Assembly (NCBI RefSeq): GCF_023101765.2 | Contig: NC_064217.1 | Location: 4,278,001-4,342,000 of the forward strand | DNA from: Spodoptera frugiperda | Taxonomy: Eukaryota > Arthropoda > Insecta > Lepidoptera > Noctuidae | Direction of reading: 5' to 3' | DNA: 64,000 nt | Shown here: positions 48,001 through 59,018 of the stretch, one piece after another | How positions within the stretch are numbered: the first letter of the stretch is position 1 | Layout of the letters: each line of letters starts with the position of its first letter | Position numbers and translations under genes: made by a program | The notes under the pieces: generated by a model | The model's database searches: none | Seen by the model: the letters and a program-made list of their open reading frames with translations, nothing else | What the model was told of the DNA's origin: nothing

Positions 48001-48115
48001 GCCAATTTATTTTATATTTTTCTGCACACGCGTGCGTCGTCCGCGGCGGTATATGTCACACTGACATAACGACGGTACAGCACAATGCGCTCGCGCACGC
48101 ATTGTCAATAAAGTT
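48000..48115 (-). promoter_or_regulatory. CpG-rich promoter-like block
   Basis: A sharp CpG-rich island in AT-rich surroundings: GAGCGCATTGTGCTGTACCG, TCGTTATGTCAGTGTGACAT, ACCGCCGCGGACGACGCACG on the minus strand. TCAGT (A at 48062) matches the arthropod Inr, and TATAAAAT lies about 45 bp further downstream, so there are two possible start regions. A GGACG word lies at about +21, not at the normal DPE position. Together with the downstream donor this fits the promoter of the minus-strand gene. Confidence 0.45.
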
Positions 48116-48341
48116 GTACACATTAATTCTTGTATAAGCCAATCCAAATGTAACCGTCCTGCTTAGAGTTAAGGGTCAAAATACAATATACACAATACTT
48201 AAGTTACTTGAGCAAGCGGGACGGAATGAGTCATTCTACAATCCACAGCTGGCTGCGTCATTCATAACGGGGTCTCATTAAAATTTCGCTATTATGACGT
48301 CACGTTAAGGCTTATAATCGATTGATTTTTTATATATTTTA

Positions 48342-48599
48342 TTGTATTCTTACAATGGACGGTGTCCCATTTTTTTTTATACCGGTGTGAATGCATGTCC
48401 TGATGTGGTGAGTCAATTTTTTAAGTCTACCTTGGATACGTATGTAGGTAATTGCAAAAATGATTTGAATGAAGCTGTTTTTACTAGAAAAAATTCAAGG
48501 CCATTAGTTTCCACTACATCTAAATTGAAGTTTACAAAAACTTATTCGGTAAACAAACATTTAGGTCCTCTAAAAAAACTTTTCGCTCTAAATAAATGA
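48342..48599 (+). other. Unidentified 85-codon open frame without internal ATG
   Basis: Encodes NACPDVVSQFFKSTLDTYVG, NCKNDLNEAVFTRKNSRPLV and TTSKLKFTKTYSVNKHLGPL, ending KLFALNK, with AATAAA right at the stop. Composition is protein-like rather than AT-driven, but there is no ATG in frame and I see no clear acceptor before it, so it would be a terminal exon fragment or a decayed mobile-element gene. It is about 280 bp from, and divergent to, the candidate GPCR promoter. Confidence 0.25.
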
Positions 48600-48827
48600 A
48601 ACAAATCAATTTACTTCACTGTTTTTATTTATTTAAATGACCACCTTAGTAGCGCACCTAATTAGAAAATGTATAGAAGTTAATTGATTAACAAATAATT
48701 GCGTAATCATCGATTCTTTACCCAATATAGGTAAGTGCGATCTGTAATATAATAATCTCTAGTTCGATTTTGCGAAAAATTTGTGATTTTTTTTATCCCA
48801 AACATCTTTATATTTTTAAGATTTTAA

Positions 48828-48965
48828 ACTGACATGGTCACTAACACTATACGCGTCATGATCACGGATAAACTCATGGTGCCGAAATATCGGAAACTCA
48901 TCGAAATAAATAAACATGGTAAATATCCCGTCTCAAGTCCTAATAATATTCTTAGTATTTGCAAT
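48828..48965. mobile_element. MITE family F
   Basis: AACTGACATGGTCACTAACA, GTGCCGAAATATCGGAAACT, AACATGGTAAATATCCCGTC, TCAAGTCCTAATAATATTC. Confidence 0.62.
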
Positions 48966-49317
48966 GAGTCAGAATTAATTTAATAATACCTAAGTGAATT
49001 AATAAGTGAATTTGATACACCTAAGTAACACAATACTGTATTGACCAATGACCTAGGACTAGATTAGACTAGGGCATCCAGTATAATAGCTAATTTATGT
49101 ACGAGTCACAGATACTACAGACTATTAATATAATTATGTACTTCTATATTAATACTTTATTATTATAGGATATGTGTGTAAGTCAGTTATGGTTTTATGG
49201 CTAAACTGCTAAGCCAATTGAGATTAAATATTGATTTAAAATAGTTTGATTATGAAGGATTTTAGAAAAGACAGCTTAGTAGCATTATTACTATTAATTT
49301 TCTTTCTGTCCTTATCC

Positions 49318-49437
49318 CGAGTTACATAGGGTCGGTAAACGACCAGACGTATCATCTGATGGTAAGCAATCGCCGGCGCCCATAGACACCCGAAACACCA
49401 ATGGCGTTACAAGTGCGTTGCCGGCATTGAGTTAGGA
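49318..49437 (-). repeat. Retroposon family G, minus 3' part
   Basis: GGTCGGTAAACGACCAGACG, TATCATCTGATGGTAAGCAA, TCGCCGGCGCCCATAGACAC, GTTACAAGTGCGTTGCCGGC. Confidence 0.68.
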
Positions 49438-49779
49438 ACGCAATATATCTTTTTCTTTTATACTCCCCTATCAAACATCTGCTATTATTTGTCTGCTGTA
49501 AAGTCAAGTAAAGTCAGAAATACGTTACTATTAATACTATAAGTACCTTACTGTTAATAACTCCTTTGTAATAAATAGCACACTAACATCGTTTTACTAC
49601 GTAATACAAACGTTTAGTTAATAAATTATTATAACAATAACTAGAACAATTTACTAGTCTAAGATTACACGGCAGCTTATCGAACTTGGCAGCCTTTAAT
49701 GTTTTGGGTATTTCATATTTTTGTGTTTATTTTCTTATTTTACTTTACTTTGACTAAATACAAACCTCGTAACGAATTT

Positions 49780-50165
49780 TAGGTCGGTACGACCATTGGA
49801 AGTATCAGATAAATTTTTTGTTTTAGTTCCTTCTATGAATTTACCTTCATTATTTTTAAAACCGACTCACACTTGGCCATTTTCAGATTTTTTCCTTTAC
49901 CTTGACCTAAAGACCTACCTCCATGCCAAATTTCAAGTCAATACGACCATTGGAAGTGGTCTAGGTTTTTGATGAGTGAGTGAGTGAGTCAGTCAGTGAG
50001 TGTATAGTAAAAATAGCGATTTATCTGACGTCAATATCTCAAGACCTACAATAGGTACATTAATGAAATTTTGTATTTAAGATAAGTAAGTAGTGACAGA
50101 TACTAGAAATTTCATATGCGTAGATAAAATAGATTTTGAGTTTTGGGTCGAACTTGGCCCGATAA
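49780..50165 (+). repeat. Dispersed repeat L with internal doubling
   Basis: TACGACCATTGGAAGT appears at about 49788 and 49948, followed by a run of TGAG/TCAG units (ATGAGTGAGTGAGTGAGTCA) and AATATCTCAAGACCTACAAT. I recall this as a common moth repeat; no second copy lies in the window. Confidence 0.4.
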
Positions 50166-50417
50166 TGGTTCGTGTAATATAACCCACTGACTTCTGTAAG
50201 TGGAATTCTTAGTTCCTGATGATGAATGTTACTGTCTTAAAGTAGGTTATGTTTTAAATGCGAAAGTACTGACTTTCACTAGTTTATTTCAAAGGTATGG
50301 TTTTACTCCTAAATGACTGGGACAAAAATGTTCCTTGGTTGTACAAGAAGAGATGGTTTTCTTACATAAATGCAGAATGGTAGCACCCCTACCAACCATG
50401 GTAAATTAAGAAGTATT

Positions 50418-50615
50418 TCTTTGTGTGAGTGAGGTTACCGGAGGCCCAATTACACCCTTTCCCAATCCTCGGTTTCCCAACAACCCTCTTTCTAACCGCC
50501 AAAAGACCGGCAATGCACTTGTAACGTCACTGGTGTTTTATGTGTTCATGGGCGGCGGCGATTGCTTGCTATCAGGTGATCCGTCTGGTCGTTTACCGGC
50601 TTGTACCATAAGTAA
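50418..50615 (+). repeat. Retroposon family G
   Basis: TGTGTGAGTGAGGTTACCGG, CTTTCCCAATCCTCGGTTTC, CCAACAACCCTC, AAGACCGGCAATGCACTTGT, GGGCGGCGGCGATTGCTTGC, ATCAGGTGATCCGTC. It has no inverted insert, unlike 22108-22345. The 97-residue ORF is repeat sequence. Confidence 0.75.
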
Positions 50616-52249
50616 AATAATTTTAAAATTAAAACTTTCAATTAGAGATTTCTTGTGTTGTTTTCTTTATCACAAAAAATACACTTATTTACAAAAAACT
50701 TGTACTGTTTCGATTTAATCTAAAACAGGAAAGTGTTTGCTACTCTCATTTTTAACCATGAAATTGGACAAAACGCGATCGCTTGGAAATCGACACCGGC
50801 ATGTATTAGTAATGTCAGAGTTTTTGCCTCAAAATGAAAGTTTGGAATTATAAATTGAAAGTATGGCTGGGCACGAAAAAGAAAGAAGTATTTAGTTCGA
50901 CATGCTTAAGACAAAGAGGTAAACATGAAAGCAAAATGCGATAAACGGTTGAGCACTCTTTCTTTAAAGGGATAGGTTTTTATATAATGAAAAGTCTTTA
51001 CCTAGCATGCCGAACGTTATGCATTCGTGTTTATTAATAACCGAATATTTTGACAATAGGTAAGAACTATTTACTTCAACACAAACTTGTAGCTACCAAT
51101 TAAATCGACATAAGAATAACTGAGAAAATCACTATATCAGGTAATCGTGTGTTACTTTAAAGGACGAGATTTAGGTTTATTGATGTAAATCACTGCTGAA
51201 CAAAGGGCTCCCCCTTAGTCTTCCATGTAGAATGACAAGTTACCACCTGCATCCACTAGTCTATCGGCTGATGAGGATGATGTAAATCATCAAGGTAGAC
51301 AGTTCCTCATGGCATATAATGTAACTCCTTGAAACATGAAATAGGTAGGTATATGAACGAAACAGTAAAACATAAATCTTTAAACAACATGAAATTAAAA
51401 CGTAACAGCAAAATTAATAACGAAATCAATCAAGGCATCAAACAATCTAGATTTAAAAAATGTATAGGTATTTCAAATCAAATTAGCGAGTAATACAACA
51501 GGCAGCGTGGGGCGGATATTTTCTCGCACGAATTCCAATTAACTTCGGTACGCAGAACTTTTGAATTCACACCGTTTGAACCTGGTGGAATATTCTGAAT
51601 GGCTATTCGACACGAGTAATTGATTAAAATTTCACAAATTTCAAGTGAGACTTCACAAAATATTTCACTGTTACCATTTATAGCTCTTTTGTTAAGTTGC
51701 AACTTGAGTTAAAGACACACAATGCTTGTGTTCACGCGAAATTGAATCATTTCGGTACCATCAGACTGAATTGAATTTCTGTTTGCGAATTCTTGGTTAC
51801 AATTTTATCACAAAGGAATTTCGGTAATCAGAATTTATTGGTACATTATCTACGTATGCTGAAAGGACTTGCTTTGTTTGAAAAAAGCAAGTTCTTTCTA
51901 AGTCATAGTTTTACTTTCAAATGCAGATGCTTACGAAATTACTATGTATGCATCATTTAATTTTAATTCAACGTTTCTTTCGTCTTCGTTCTAAATGAAG
52001 TAAATGCAGGTATTTCTATGAGACATACCCCAGACAACAACCACTTCACTATAGACAATACCTGTTCGCTCACATACTAGCACGATCGTTCGTATTCACC
52101 TTACTGCAGCTCAAGACATACATCTCCATTTTAAAGACATTTGCCAACCATTAAGGTGTTCTTCTAAAAATATTTAAATTGTTAAAAAGGTTTCGGAATG
52201 ATTTATGGCTTCTATTTAAAGATGTACCTATTCCTAGGAGTTACATATT

Positions 52250-52400
52250 CCGGAGCTGCAGACTACATAGCGGGTTTACCGGGGCTTCGGCTCGAAAAGC
52301 AGGAGTAGGATCGAGGTGGTTTTTAGTCAGCAATAGTCTGACACTCCTTCTCGCCTCACTTAAGGTGGAAGAAATCATTGTATGATTTCCGCCCTCAAAA
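52250..52400 (+). repeat. SINE B, near-complete
   Basis: CCGGAGCTGCAGACTACATA, GCGGGTTTACCGGGGCTTCG, GTCTGACACTCCTTCTCGCC, CGCCCTCAAAAAAAG. Confidence 0.82.
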
Positions 52401-53068
52401 AAAGTGTCTGTAAATATCGTGGTAAAATTAAAACAGACTAACATTCGCATGAACTATTGTTTGTTGGATTTTCTATTGCGCCAATGACTTACTATTGCAA
52501 AATTCACGAATGTTTACATTACACAAATAGGTACTGAGACGTAATGATGTTTACAAGGCCAGCTAGTACGCAAGTAAATATAGGTAAAAGTTATTCAATA
52601 AAAAATGCATTTGTCTTACTAACGATCACTTTTCTCATCGTTTTAAGTAAATGAAGCTCATGTTTGTGGTTCGCATCATATCATTTCGTTTTCCCCTCCA
52701 CATACAATTCGAGTTTGTGACATTAACGTCAGTGTTATCGCATCCTTTCGAAAAGTTCCCGAGATGTTCCCGGGAGCGACATTCCATTATTTATTATGCG
52801 ACGAGAATATTTGCAACGTGTATGTTTTGGGTGGTCTCTGACTAAATATGTAAGCTTTTTTTTTAGTTTTTCGTCGAGTACATGTTAAATGTTTACATGT
52901 TTTAATGTAGTGTTAGTTATAGAAGTTCTATAAAAGGCAATTTCATTGTTTTACTACATAATCTACATAAGAAGGTAAGAAACTACGGAACACCTCACAA
53001 AAAAAAATATGGGTGCCGACAATGAAAAGGACGTGTAATTTCAATGGTACTTACACTTTAATTAAAAT

Positions 53069-53446
53069 ATGAATGTGTGTAAAAATTTTACAAAATTGCG
53101 AGCCATTTCGAAGAAAATTGAAGGGAAAAATTCTGTTGGAAAAATTTTAATTTGTATTTTTCTACAACATTGCAAGCTCCCATTCTGCAGTGATTTTGTC
53201 CCACCATTTGGGTCCACTTATGATTCACTGTTCCATTCCAGAATAGTCATTAAATCGTCATTTTCTTCAGCATGGAAGGAAATGAGCGCAATATTTTGTG
53301 GGACGTGTTATCACGGCACATTTAATCATGGACCGTACTTGTTTTTAACTGAAAATAAAGGGTCATGTTGGAACAAAATGGAAAATGGAATGAGGTCCAG
53401 TTTAAGCCGTGACATTTCCGAAAAGGATGAGATAGCTGATAGCTAG
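53069..53446 (+). other. 125-codon open frame, unidentified
   Basis: Begins MNVCKNFTKLRAISKKIEGK and contains CGTCYHGTFNHGPYLFLTEN. It has several Cys but no pattern I can assign, no splice or promoter evidence, and the ATG is not followed by a signal peptide. Listed only because of its length; chance is the simpler explanation. Confidence 0.12.
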
Positions 53447-54180
53447 CAATGTTTTACTGTCGTCCATCACAAATATCCATTAACAATTTGCAACGTTCAT
53501 GATGCGTGGTCGCTTCGATAAAGAATGATTCCTGTGTTTGAATTCAGTGGTCCAATTTACGATCAGGTGAATCCATTTTGAAACCAAAAACATCATAAAT
53601 TTGTCTGGTGCGCGGAAACGTTGTTATGTATTGTAATGCTGAGTTTATACGGAATTTTCACTGTTGAGCGGTGATGAAAATGTACTTTCACTAAATTTAT
53701 TTTTTATTTGTTGTGTTTTAGTTATTAAACTGCTCTTGAAACTTGACTGAAACACATGTCTATTTCAAAATACTTTATATGTATGTGCGCAGAATTTAAT
53801 TAAAATCATTTAGGTATAACTTTGAGCAACTAATTTTACTAATATGTATATTATAAATGTATAAAACAATATGTATATTGGGAAACTTTATCACATTTTT
53901 AATACATAAAGATACCTAATATGCCACTTTATTTAAATCGTCCAACAATAAAACTTAGCATGTGGTTATAGCAGTTTCTATAAAGTTCTTGGAATATAAT
54001 TATTTTCTCTAGACTAGTTTTATTGGACATAAAATGAAAAGTATAATATCAAGAGGTATCACAGAGGCAATATGAAGCTGCTTGGAGTTTTACGATCGTT
54101 GCCATATTGAATGCACACTTTATTATATGACCGTAAAGGTATTTCAAATATTTGATCTAGTATTAGCTAGTAACCTATAC

Positions 54181-54335
54181 TGCGTACTATCTAGAGGGTT
54201 GCCGGGGTTCTGGCTCGAAGGGCAGGAGTAGGAACGGAGTAGTTTGTAGTCAGTACGAGTTTGACACTCCTTCTCGACTCACCCAAAACGGGAGAAGTCT
54301 TTTCAAGAAAGAATGGATTTCCCTCCTTGAAAAAT
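54181..54335 (+). repeat. SINE B
   Basis: GGTTGCCGGGGTTCTGGCTC, GGGCAGGAGTAGGAACGGAG, GAGTTTGACACTCCTTCTCG, AAACGGGAGAAGTC, with a small rearrangement before CCCTCCTTGAAAAA. Confidence 0.75.
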
Positions 54336-54935
54336 ACGTATTCTAGAAAGAAGTTTTGTCATATTCAGGTATGTTGTTTGGTAAAAGATAGGACGTTAAT
54401 AAAATCGACTGGTAATAGTGGAAGATCTTTGTACTATTTTTACATTTTACCTACAGCACAGGCATCCGACATTAAAACGACCAACAAGATTGTGTAATGT
54501 AAAACATCTACTGAAAACTTTACTGAACTGCATCATTTAGAACTTGATCAAGTGTAGGTTTCTCGCGTTGCATTTGGTGCAGTATTTTTCAGATTATGAA
54601 TGTCTTTCAAACGATTTAATTTAAAATGCTAAGAATTTGTTACAGCTATCTAAAATCACACGAAAAAGCGTTTTCTAATAAAGGATCTAGTCGTAAATCG
54701 CATCGAGTTCGCTATCAGAGCAGTAATCCTTGAAGTACACTCATTACCAAAACAGCTGAATAAACGTCTGGGGCTCAGTAGCTTTTATTCAAAGTATACT
54801 ATCCTGCATGCTCTTTCGAACATTATTCACGAATGCATCGCAATAAAAACAGTGGAAATGCCGAATATAGTAGTAATTATCATAAATACTTTATTGTCGT
54901 TTTTATGGGGTGATAAAAGTAAAATTTAATGGCAT

Positions 54936-55044
54936 ACACGGTATATCAAGCTATGCAGAACCAATATAAACTGACCTTTGAATGTGTGATAAGATCATAC
55001 AAAGCGAGACCATGGTAAACTGGTTCTGTATAGCTCAATTTGTA
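54936..55044. mobile_element. MITE family H, single copy with clear arms
   Basis: TCAAGCTATGCAGAACCAAT and ACTGGTTCTGTATAGCTCAA are inverted arms around TCATACAAAGCGAGACCATG. It helps define the unit that is doubled at 16093-16310. Confidence 0.65.
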
Positions 55045-56143
55045 CGTAGCCATGCACAGCTTTATTAATGTTTGGTTTTTATTTTAGTGCAGCACTGTAC
55101 GGTTTGTAAAACATTATTGCTGTCCGTGTCTGTATATCGTGTCATATTCGTTTTGCCTAGAATTTCGTCAAAGCCAAAGTCACAGTATCTTGATTCTGGG
55201 CATATGTGTGCATAACAGACCTTAACAATATATTTAAGTATCAATATGTCCTGCCTAATAGGCATACAATAATTACATAAGTAAGTATTGGTATTAGAAT
55301 TTTGATTATAGGTGGTTAATCGTCTAGTCTGTAATTGTTTGAAGTAACTCTTTACCTTAAAGAAGTCAGTGTGATGTTATGTTATAAAAAACGGACAATT
55401 TCACCAAAATTATAAAACCGTCTGCCTTTTATAAAATCGTCATATTCAAATGTAATTACAGAGAACATAACCAAATTTATAGAAAACTTTCCATGAAATA
55501 AGTACAACAGATTTAATATTGCTACTAAATAGCACATTTTCATTACATTGGCCACACAAAACACTATTAAACCAAAAACGATGAATGGAAATATACGTAA
55601 TTGCTTTAAGATGTAGACCGAAGCCAAAATTAACTTCAGAAAAAGAAAATGGAACACCGTCTAGTAATTAAAAAAATAATAATAATGCTTTCGACTCAAA
55701 GAAATTGAAAACGGCCATTCCGTACCAGAAGCAATAAGGATGAAGGTCGTTGACCTTTATTGGGCTAAATCACAGAGCTAGGGGTTTTGATTTCAACAGC
55801 CTCAATCCAGGTTATTTGGTTTAGAACAGGCTAGCGATCTGACTACAACAGTTTTTCTTTGATTGGAACCTAATATTATTTGCGGATCAAAGAGCTTCGG
55901 TTCAATGTTCTTAATGGATTGACGGGAATTAAAAATGTTAATGTGAACTTTTCTTTGCGATTGAGAAGGGTTTTCTTCTGTAGTGAGGGGTCTTAGGGCA
56001 GATGGTAATAAACTAAGTTGATCTAGCAATTGGAAAAAAGATTATTCGGTTTGATATTTGATTTTATATAGCTACCTTAAAAAAAATCGAACACCTAAGA
56101 TGTTTTAACAACAAGGACCCAAAAATCATCATTGAATCTAATT

Positions 56144-56327
56144 AAAAATCATGGTTTTACTCACATACATTAACGGTGAAAAGCTAAAGTGTAGCCGACA
56201 TGGAGACTTCGAGCAGTCTACTGACGTCGCCGCGTCTGCGCACGTTGCTCATGATGAAGAGTCCCTCTGTGACTCGAAACTAGAAGAGCTTTTCTCCATT
56301 AATGTACGTGAATAAACCGTGATTTTT
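56144..56327. mobile_element. MITE family E, complete, 41-bp arms
   Basis: AAAAATCATGGTTTTACTCA... (56144-56185) pairs with ...TGAATAAACCGTGATTTTT (to 56327) with a few mismatches. The interior holds GACGTCGCCGCGTCTGCGCA and GAGTCCCTCTGTGACTCGAA. It ends about 30 bp before the tandem duplication. Confidence 0.75.
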
Positions 56328-56355
56328 TGTTAATTTAGTATGTCTCACGACAGTT

Positions 56356-57504
56356 ATTACAAAAATATAACATTGAGACTCTTTCACGTACATTCACTCA
56401 AGCAAAACTTAATAATGAATTTATTACCTATAGCTACTTTTATTGCAGATTTACATTACTAAAAACTACTAACTTGTTTCTACGATGCCACAGGAAAAAC
56501 CGTGTCACCAAGTTAGTCTTCTAAAATCTAGGTCCGAAGATCCTGGGTCCTAAATAGTGTAGTTATGAGCTCCCCCGCACAGGGAACCACATCCTCATTT
56601 ACAGAAAGGGGGCTGAGCAAATAGCGTGTAACACTTTGTGACCAAGGTGACATGCATTCTGGGACTGAGAATTTAGCTGGGACTCCATTTAGTATAAGTA
56701 CATGTGATTGATAATGATACTTGATATAAATAGGGTGATTTGAATTCGTCAGTTGGATGTAATGTCAGATCTTTTAATCCTTAAACGGACAAACAGATCA
56801 ACTGTCTAGATAATAAGGTATGTTTTTGTATGAATAATTTTGAATCGTTAATATGTACCTATATATACAATATAACCTAGTTTAGCGTCAGGTACATTAT
56901 GAGACCTATGTAATAGGGCATTGAGCCTATAGATAGACACTGGGTGCAATGTCAGATTCCAACTATGACTACTATTACAAAGAATTTGTGAAATAATCCC
57001 ACAAATTCTTTGCTCGTGCGGAAATTAAACTTCGATCTCTTGTTTCGCACTTAGTAGTCGCACTTATCACCATAAGATCAATGAATCTAAACACAATAAC
57101 ATAACAAGTATAAAAAAGGCAAGTTTTCATTACGTTATCAAAGATGTTAGAAGAGATCGTAAGTTAGATATTTTGATGAAATGGATATTTTATAAGGTCA
57201 CATGAAAAATTGTAGGAAAATATGAGCAGTAGGTAGCAAGCGAAGGCTGGCAAAAAGGATACAGCAGGGTTATTGCTTCATATCTATGCAAATGATGGGT
57301 TTCATGAAATTGGGACAACTCGGCCAGTCCATGAGCAAATTAATTTGGAAAAATTCAATCTCATTTGCTGTTAAGAAGAAATATGTTCTATGTGATTGTT
57401 GTAAGAATTACTTCTTTTTAAGTATAATAAGTAAATATCTTTATATCTATCTATTCTATTATAATAAAATCGTAGAAAAGTGCTGTCTGTACGTTGAAAA
57501 TAAA
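56356..57504 (+). repeat. Tandem duplication, unit 1
   Basis: First of two direct repeats of about 1.15 kb (offset about 1,140-1,150 bp). Shared blocks in order: ATTGAGACT with a pyrimidine-rich TTTTATTGCAG acceptor-like site; ACCGTGTCACCAAGTTAGTC to CATCCTCATTTACAGAAA; a 152-bp block (56613-56764) identical to 57748-57899; AAGGTATGTTTTTGTA; GACCTATGT...GGCATTGAGC; ACATAACAAGTATAAAAAA; and ATGGGTTTCATGAAATTGGG to TATGTTCTATGTGATTGTTG near the end. The two copies differ by net non-triplet indels within their 3' ORFs, so those frames are probably not conserved protein. Confidence 0.85.
56725..56817 (+). promoter_or_regulatory. Core promoter and short first exon, unit 1
   Basis: TATAAATA starts at 56725, 26 bp before the A (56751) of a TCAGTT Inr. 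Upstream are three GATA words at 56710, 56716 and 56723 and two CTGGGACT words. From the Inr a 67-nt segment leads to GATAATAAG|GTATGT (exon end 56817), an excellent donor. The segment has only short ORFs, so it would be a mainly noncoding first exon. The downstream exon was not identified. Confidence 0.45.
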
Positions 57505-58690
57505 ATTACAAAAATATAGCATTGAGACTTATTGTTATGTCGACTCAAGTCAAAACCCAAAAATGTAACTTATTACTTTTTTCATTGCAGATGTTACATG
57601 TACTAAAAGCGTAACTTGTTTCTACGATCACAGGAAAAACCGTGTCACCAAGTTAGTCTTCTAAAATCTAGGTCCGAAGATCCTGGGTCCTAAATAGTGT
57701 AGTTATGAGCTCCCCGCACAGGGAACCACATCCTCATTTACAGAAAACTGAGCAAATAGCGTGTAACACTTTGTGACCAAGGTGACATGCATTCTGGGAC
57801 TGAGAATTTAGCTGGGACTCCATTTAGTATAAGTACATGTGATTGATAATGATACTTGATATAAATAGGGTGATTTGAATTCGTCAGTTGGATGTAATGC
57901 CATATCTTTTAATGATAAGCAGATCAACTGTCTAGTCTAGATAATAAGGTATGTTTTTGTACGAATAATTTTGAATCGTTAATCGTGTTTCTTTAGTTTA
58001 ATCCGTTTTTACAACTATTTTTTCAATGCCTCTAAGTCAGGTATATCTATTAGACCTATGTCAAAGGCATTGAGCTCATATAGCTAGACTTTTTGACAGA
58101 GTTCCCTGCAATCTTCTACATCTCATTGAATTTGAATTGAGATTCCACGAGATCGGGAACTATGTGGTTAAAACCAAAGAATTTGCCGGAAGTAACTATT
58201 CCACGCGAACGAAGTCGCGGGCAATTAAGCTACGTATATAATTCTTCTTTAAGTGTGTATGTCACATGAACTTCAATGAATCTAAACGACAATGGACATA
58301 ACAAGTATAAAAAATGCAAGTTTTCATGTGTGTGTTATCAAGGGGATGTCTGAAAGAGATGGTTTAGATTCACAATATTTGTCCGATGAACAATGTTTTT
58401 TATAATTCACATGAAAAATTGTATTAGTAATATGTTGCATTTTGGAAGGTTTTACATAGCATTCGGCGACGGCTGGCTATCATCGCAGTGTCAAGGATAT
58501 TAATGACGTTAGTTATTGTCTTCATATCTATGCATAATGATGGGTTTCATGAAATTGGGTCGGCCAGTCCACGAGCAAAAAAAAGTTTGGAAAAATTCAA
58601 TCTCATTTGCTTAAAGAAGAAATATGTTCTATGTGATTGTTGTAAGACATTACGTCTGTCGGGTCCGGTAGATAAGAACATGCGATAATA
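57505..58690 (+). repeat. Tandem duplication, unit 2
   Basis: Second copy of the unit at 56356. Between the first-exon-like part and the 3' block it carries its own insertion, a Helitron-type end (CCACGCGAACGAAGTCGCGG at 58201-58220). The 66-residue frame at 58488-58688 (…KKKYVLCDCCKTLRLSG…) is unrecognised. In unit 1 the matching sequence is split between two frames. Confidence 0.85.
57860..57948 (+). promoter_or_regulatory. Core promoter and short first exon, unit 2
   Basis: Same layout as unit 1: TATAAATA at 57860, Inr A at 57886 (26 bp), 63-nt segment, then GATAATAAG|GTATGT with exon end 57948. Identity with unit 1 is complete from 57748 to 57899 and falls off beyond, while the donor is kept. 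Confidence 0.45.
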
Positions 58691-58845
58691 CTTTTTGTAT
58701 GATGTTCTAATTCAATTACTAAAGCGTAATATGTCTTCTAGAACCCTTAAAAATAGGTAAAGATGAAGAGAATTAAATATTTTTTGTCAGTTGTAATTAT
58801 AATTAGACGTTTGGCTAGCTTCGGATGACATTTAAGACATATTAT

Positions 58846-59018
58846 AAAGCAATTGGCTACCGTGCAACGTGTAGCGGGTTCGATTCCCGCACGGAGCAAC
58901 TCTTTGTGATCACACAATTTGTTATTTCTGGTCTAGGTGTCACCTGCATGTGATCTTGTTTGTAAACGCAAACACGACACAGGAGAAAATGCTAGTGTGG
59001 GGCAATGTTTAAAAAAAA
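58846..59018 (+). repeat. SINE A, 5'-truncated plus copy
   Basis: CAATTGGCTACCGTGCAACG, box B GGTTCGATTCC, GCACGGAGCAACTCTTTGTG, AATGCTAGTGTGGGGCAATG then A run. The box A region is gone. Confidence 0.8.

Noticed and set aside
57286..57519. Small protein with CDCCK shared by both duplication units
   Set aside because: Net indels between units are not multiples of three and the matching residues fall in different frames, so a conserved protein is unlikely.
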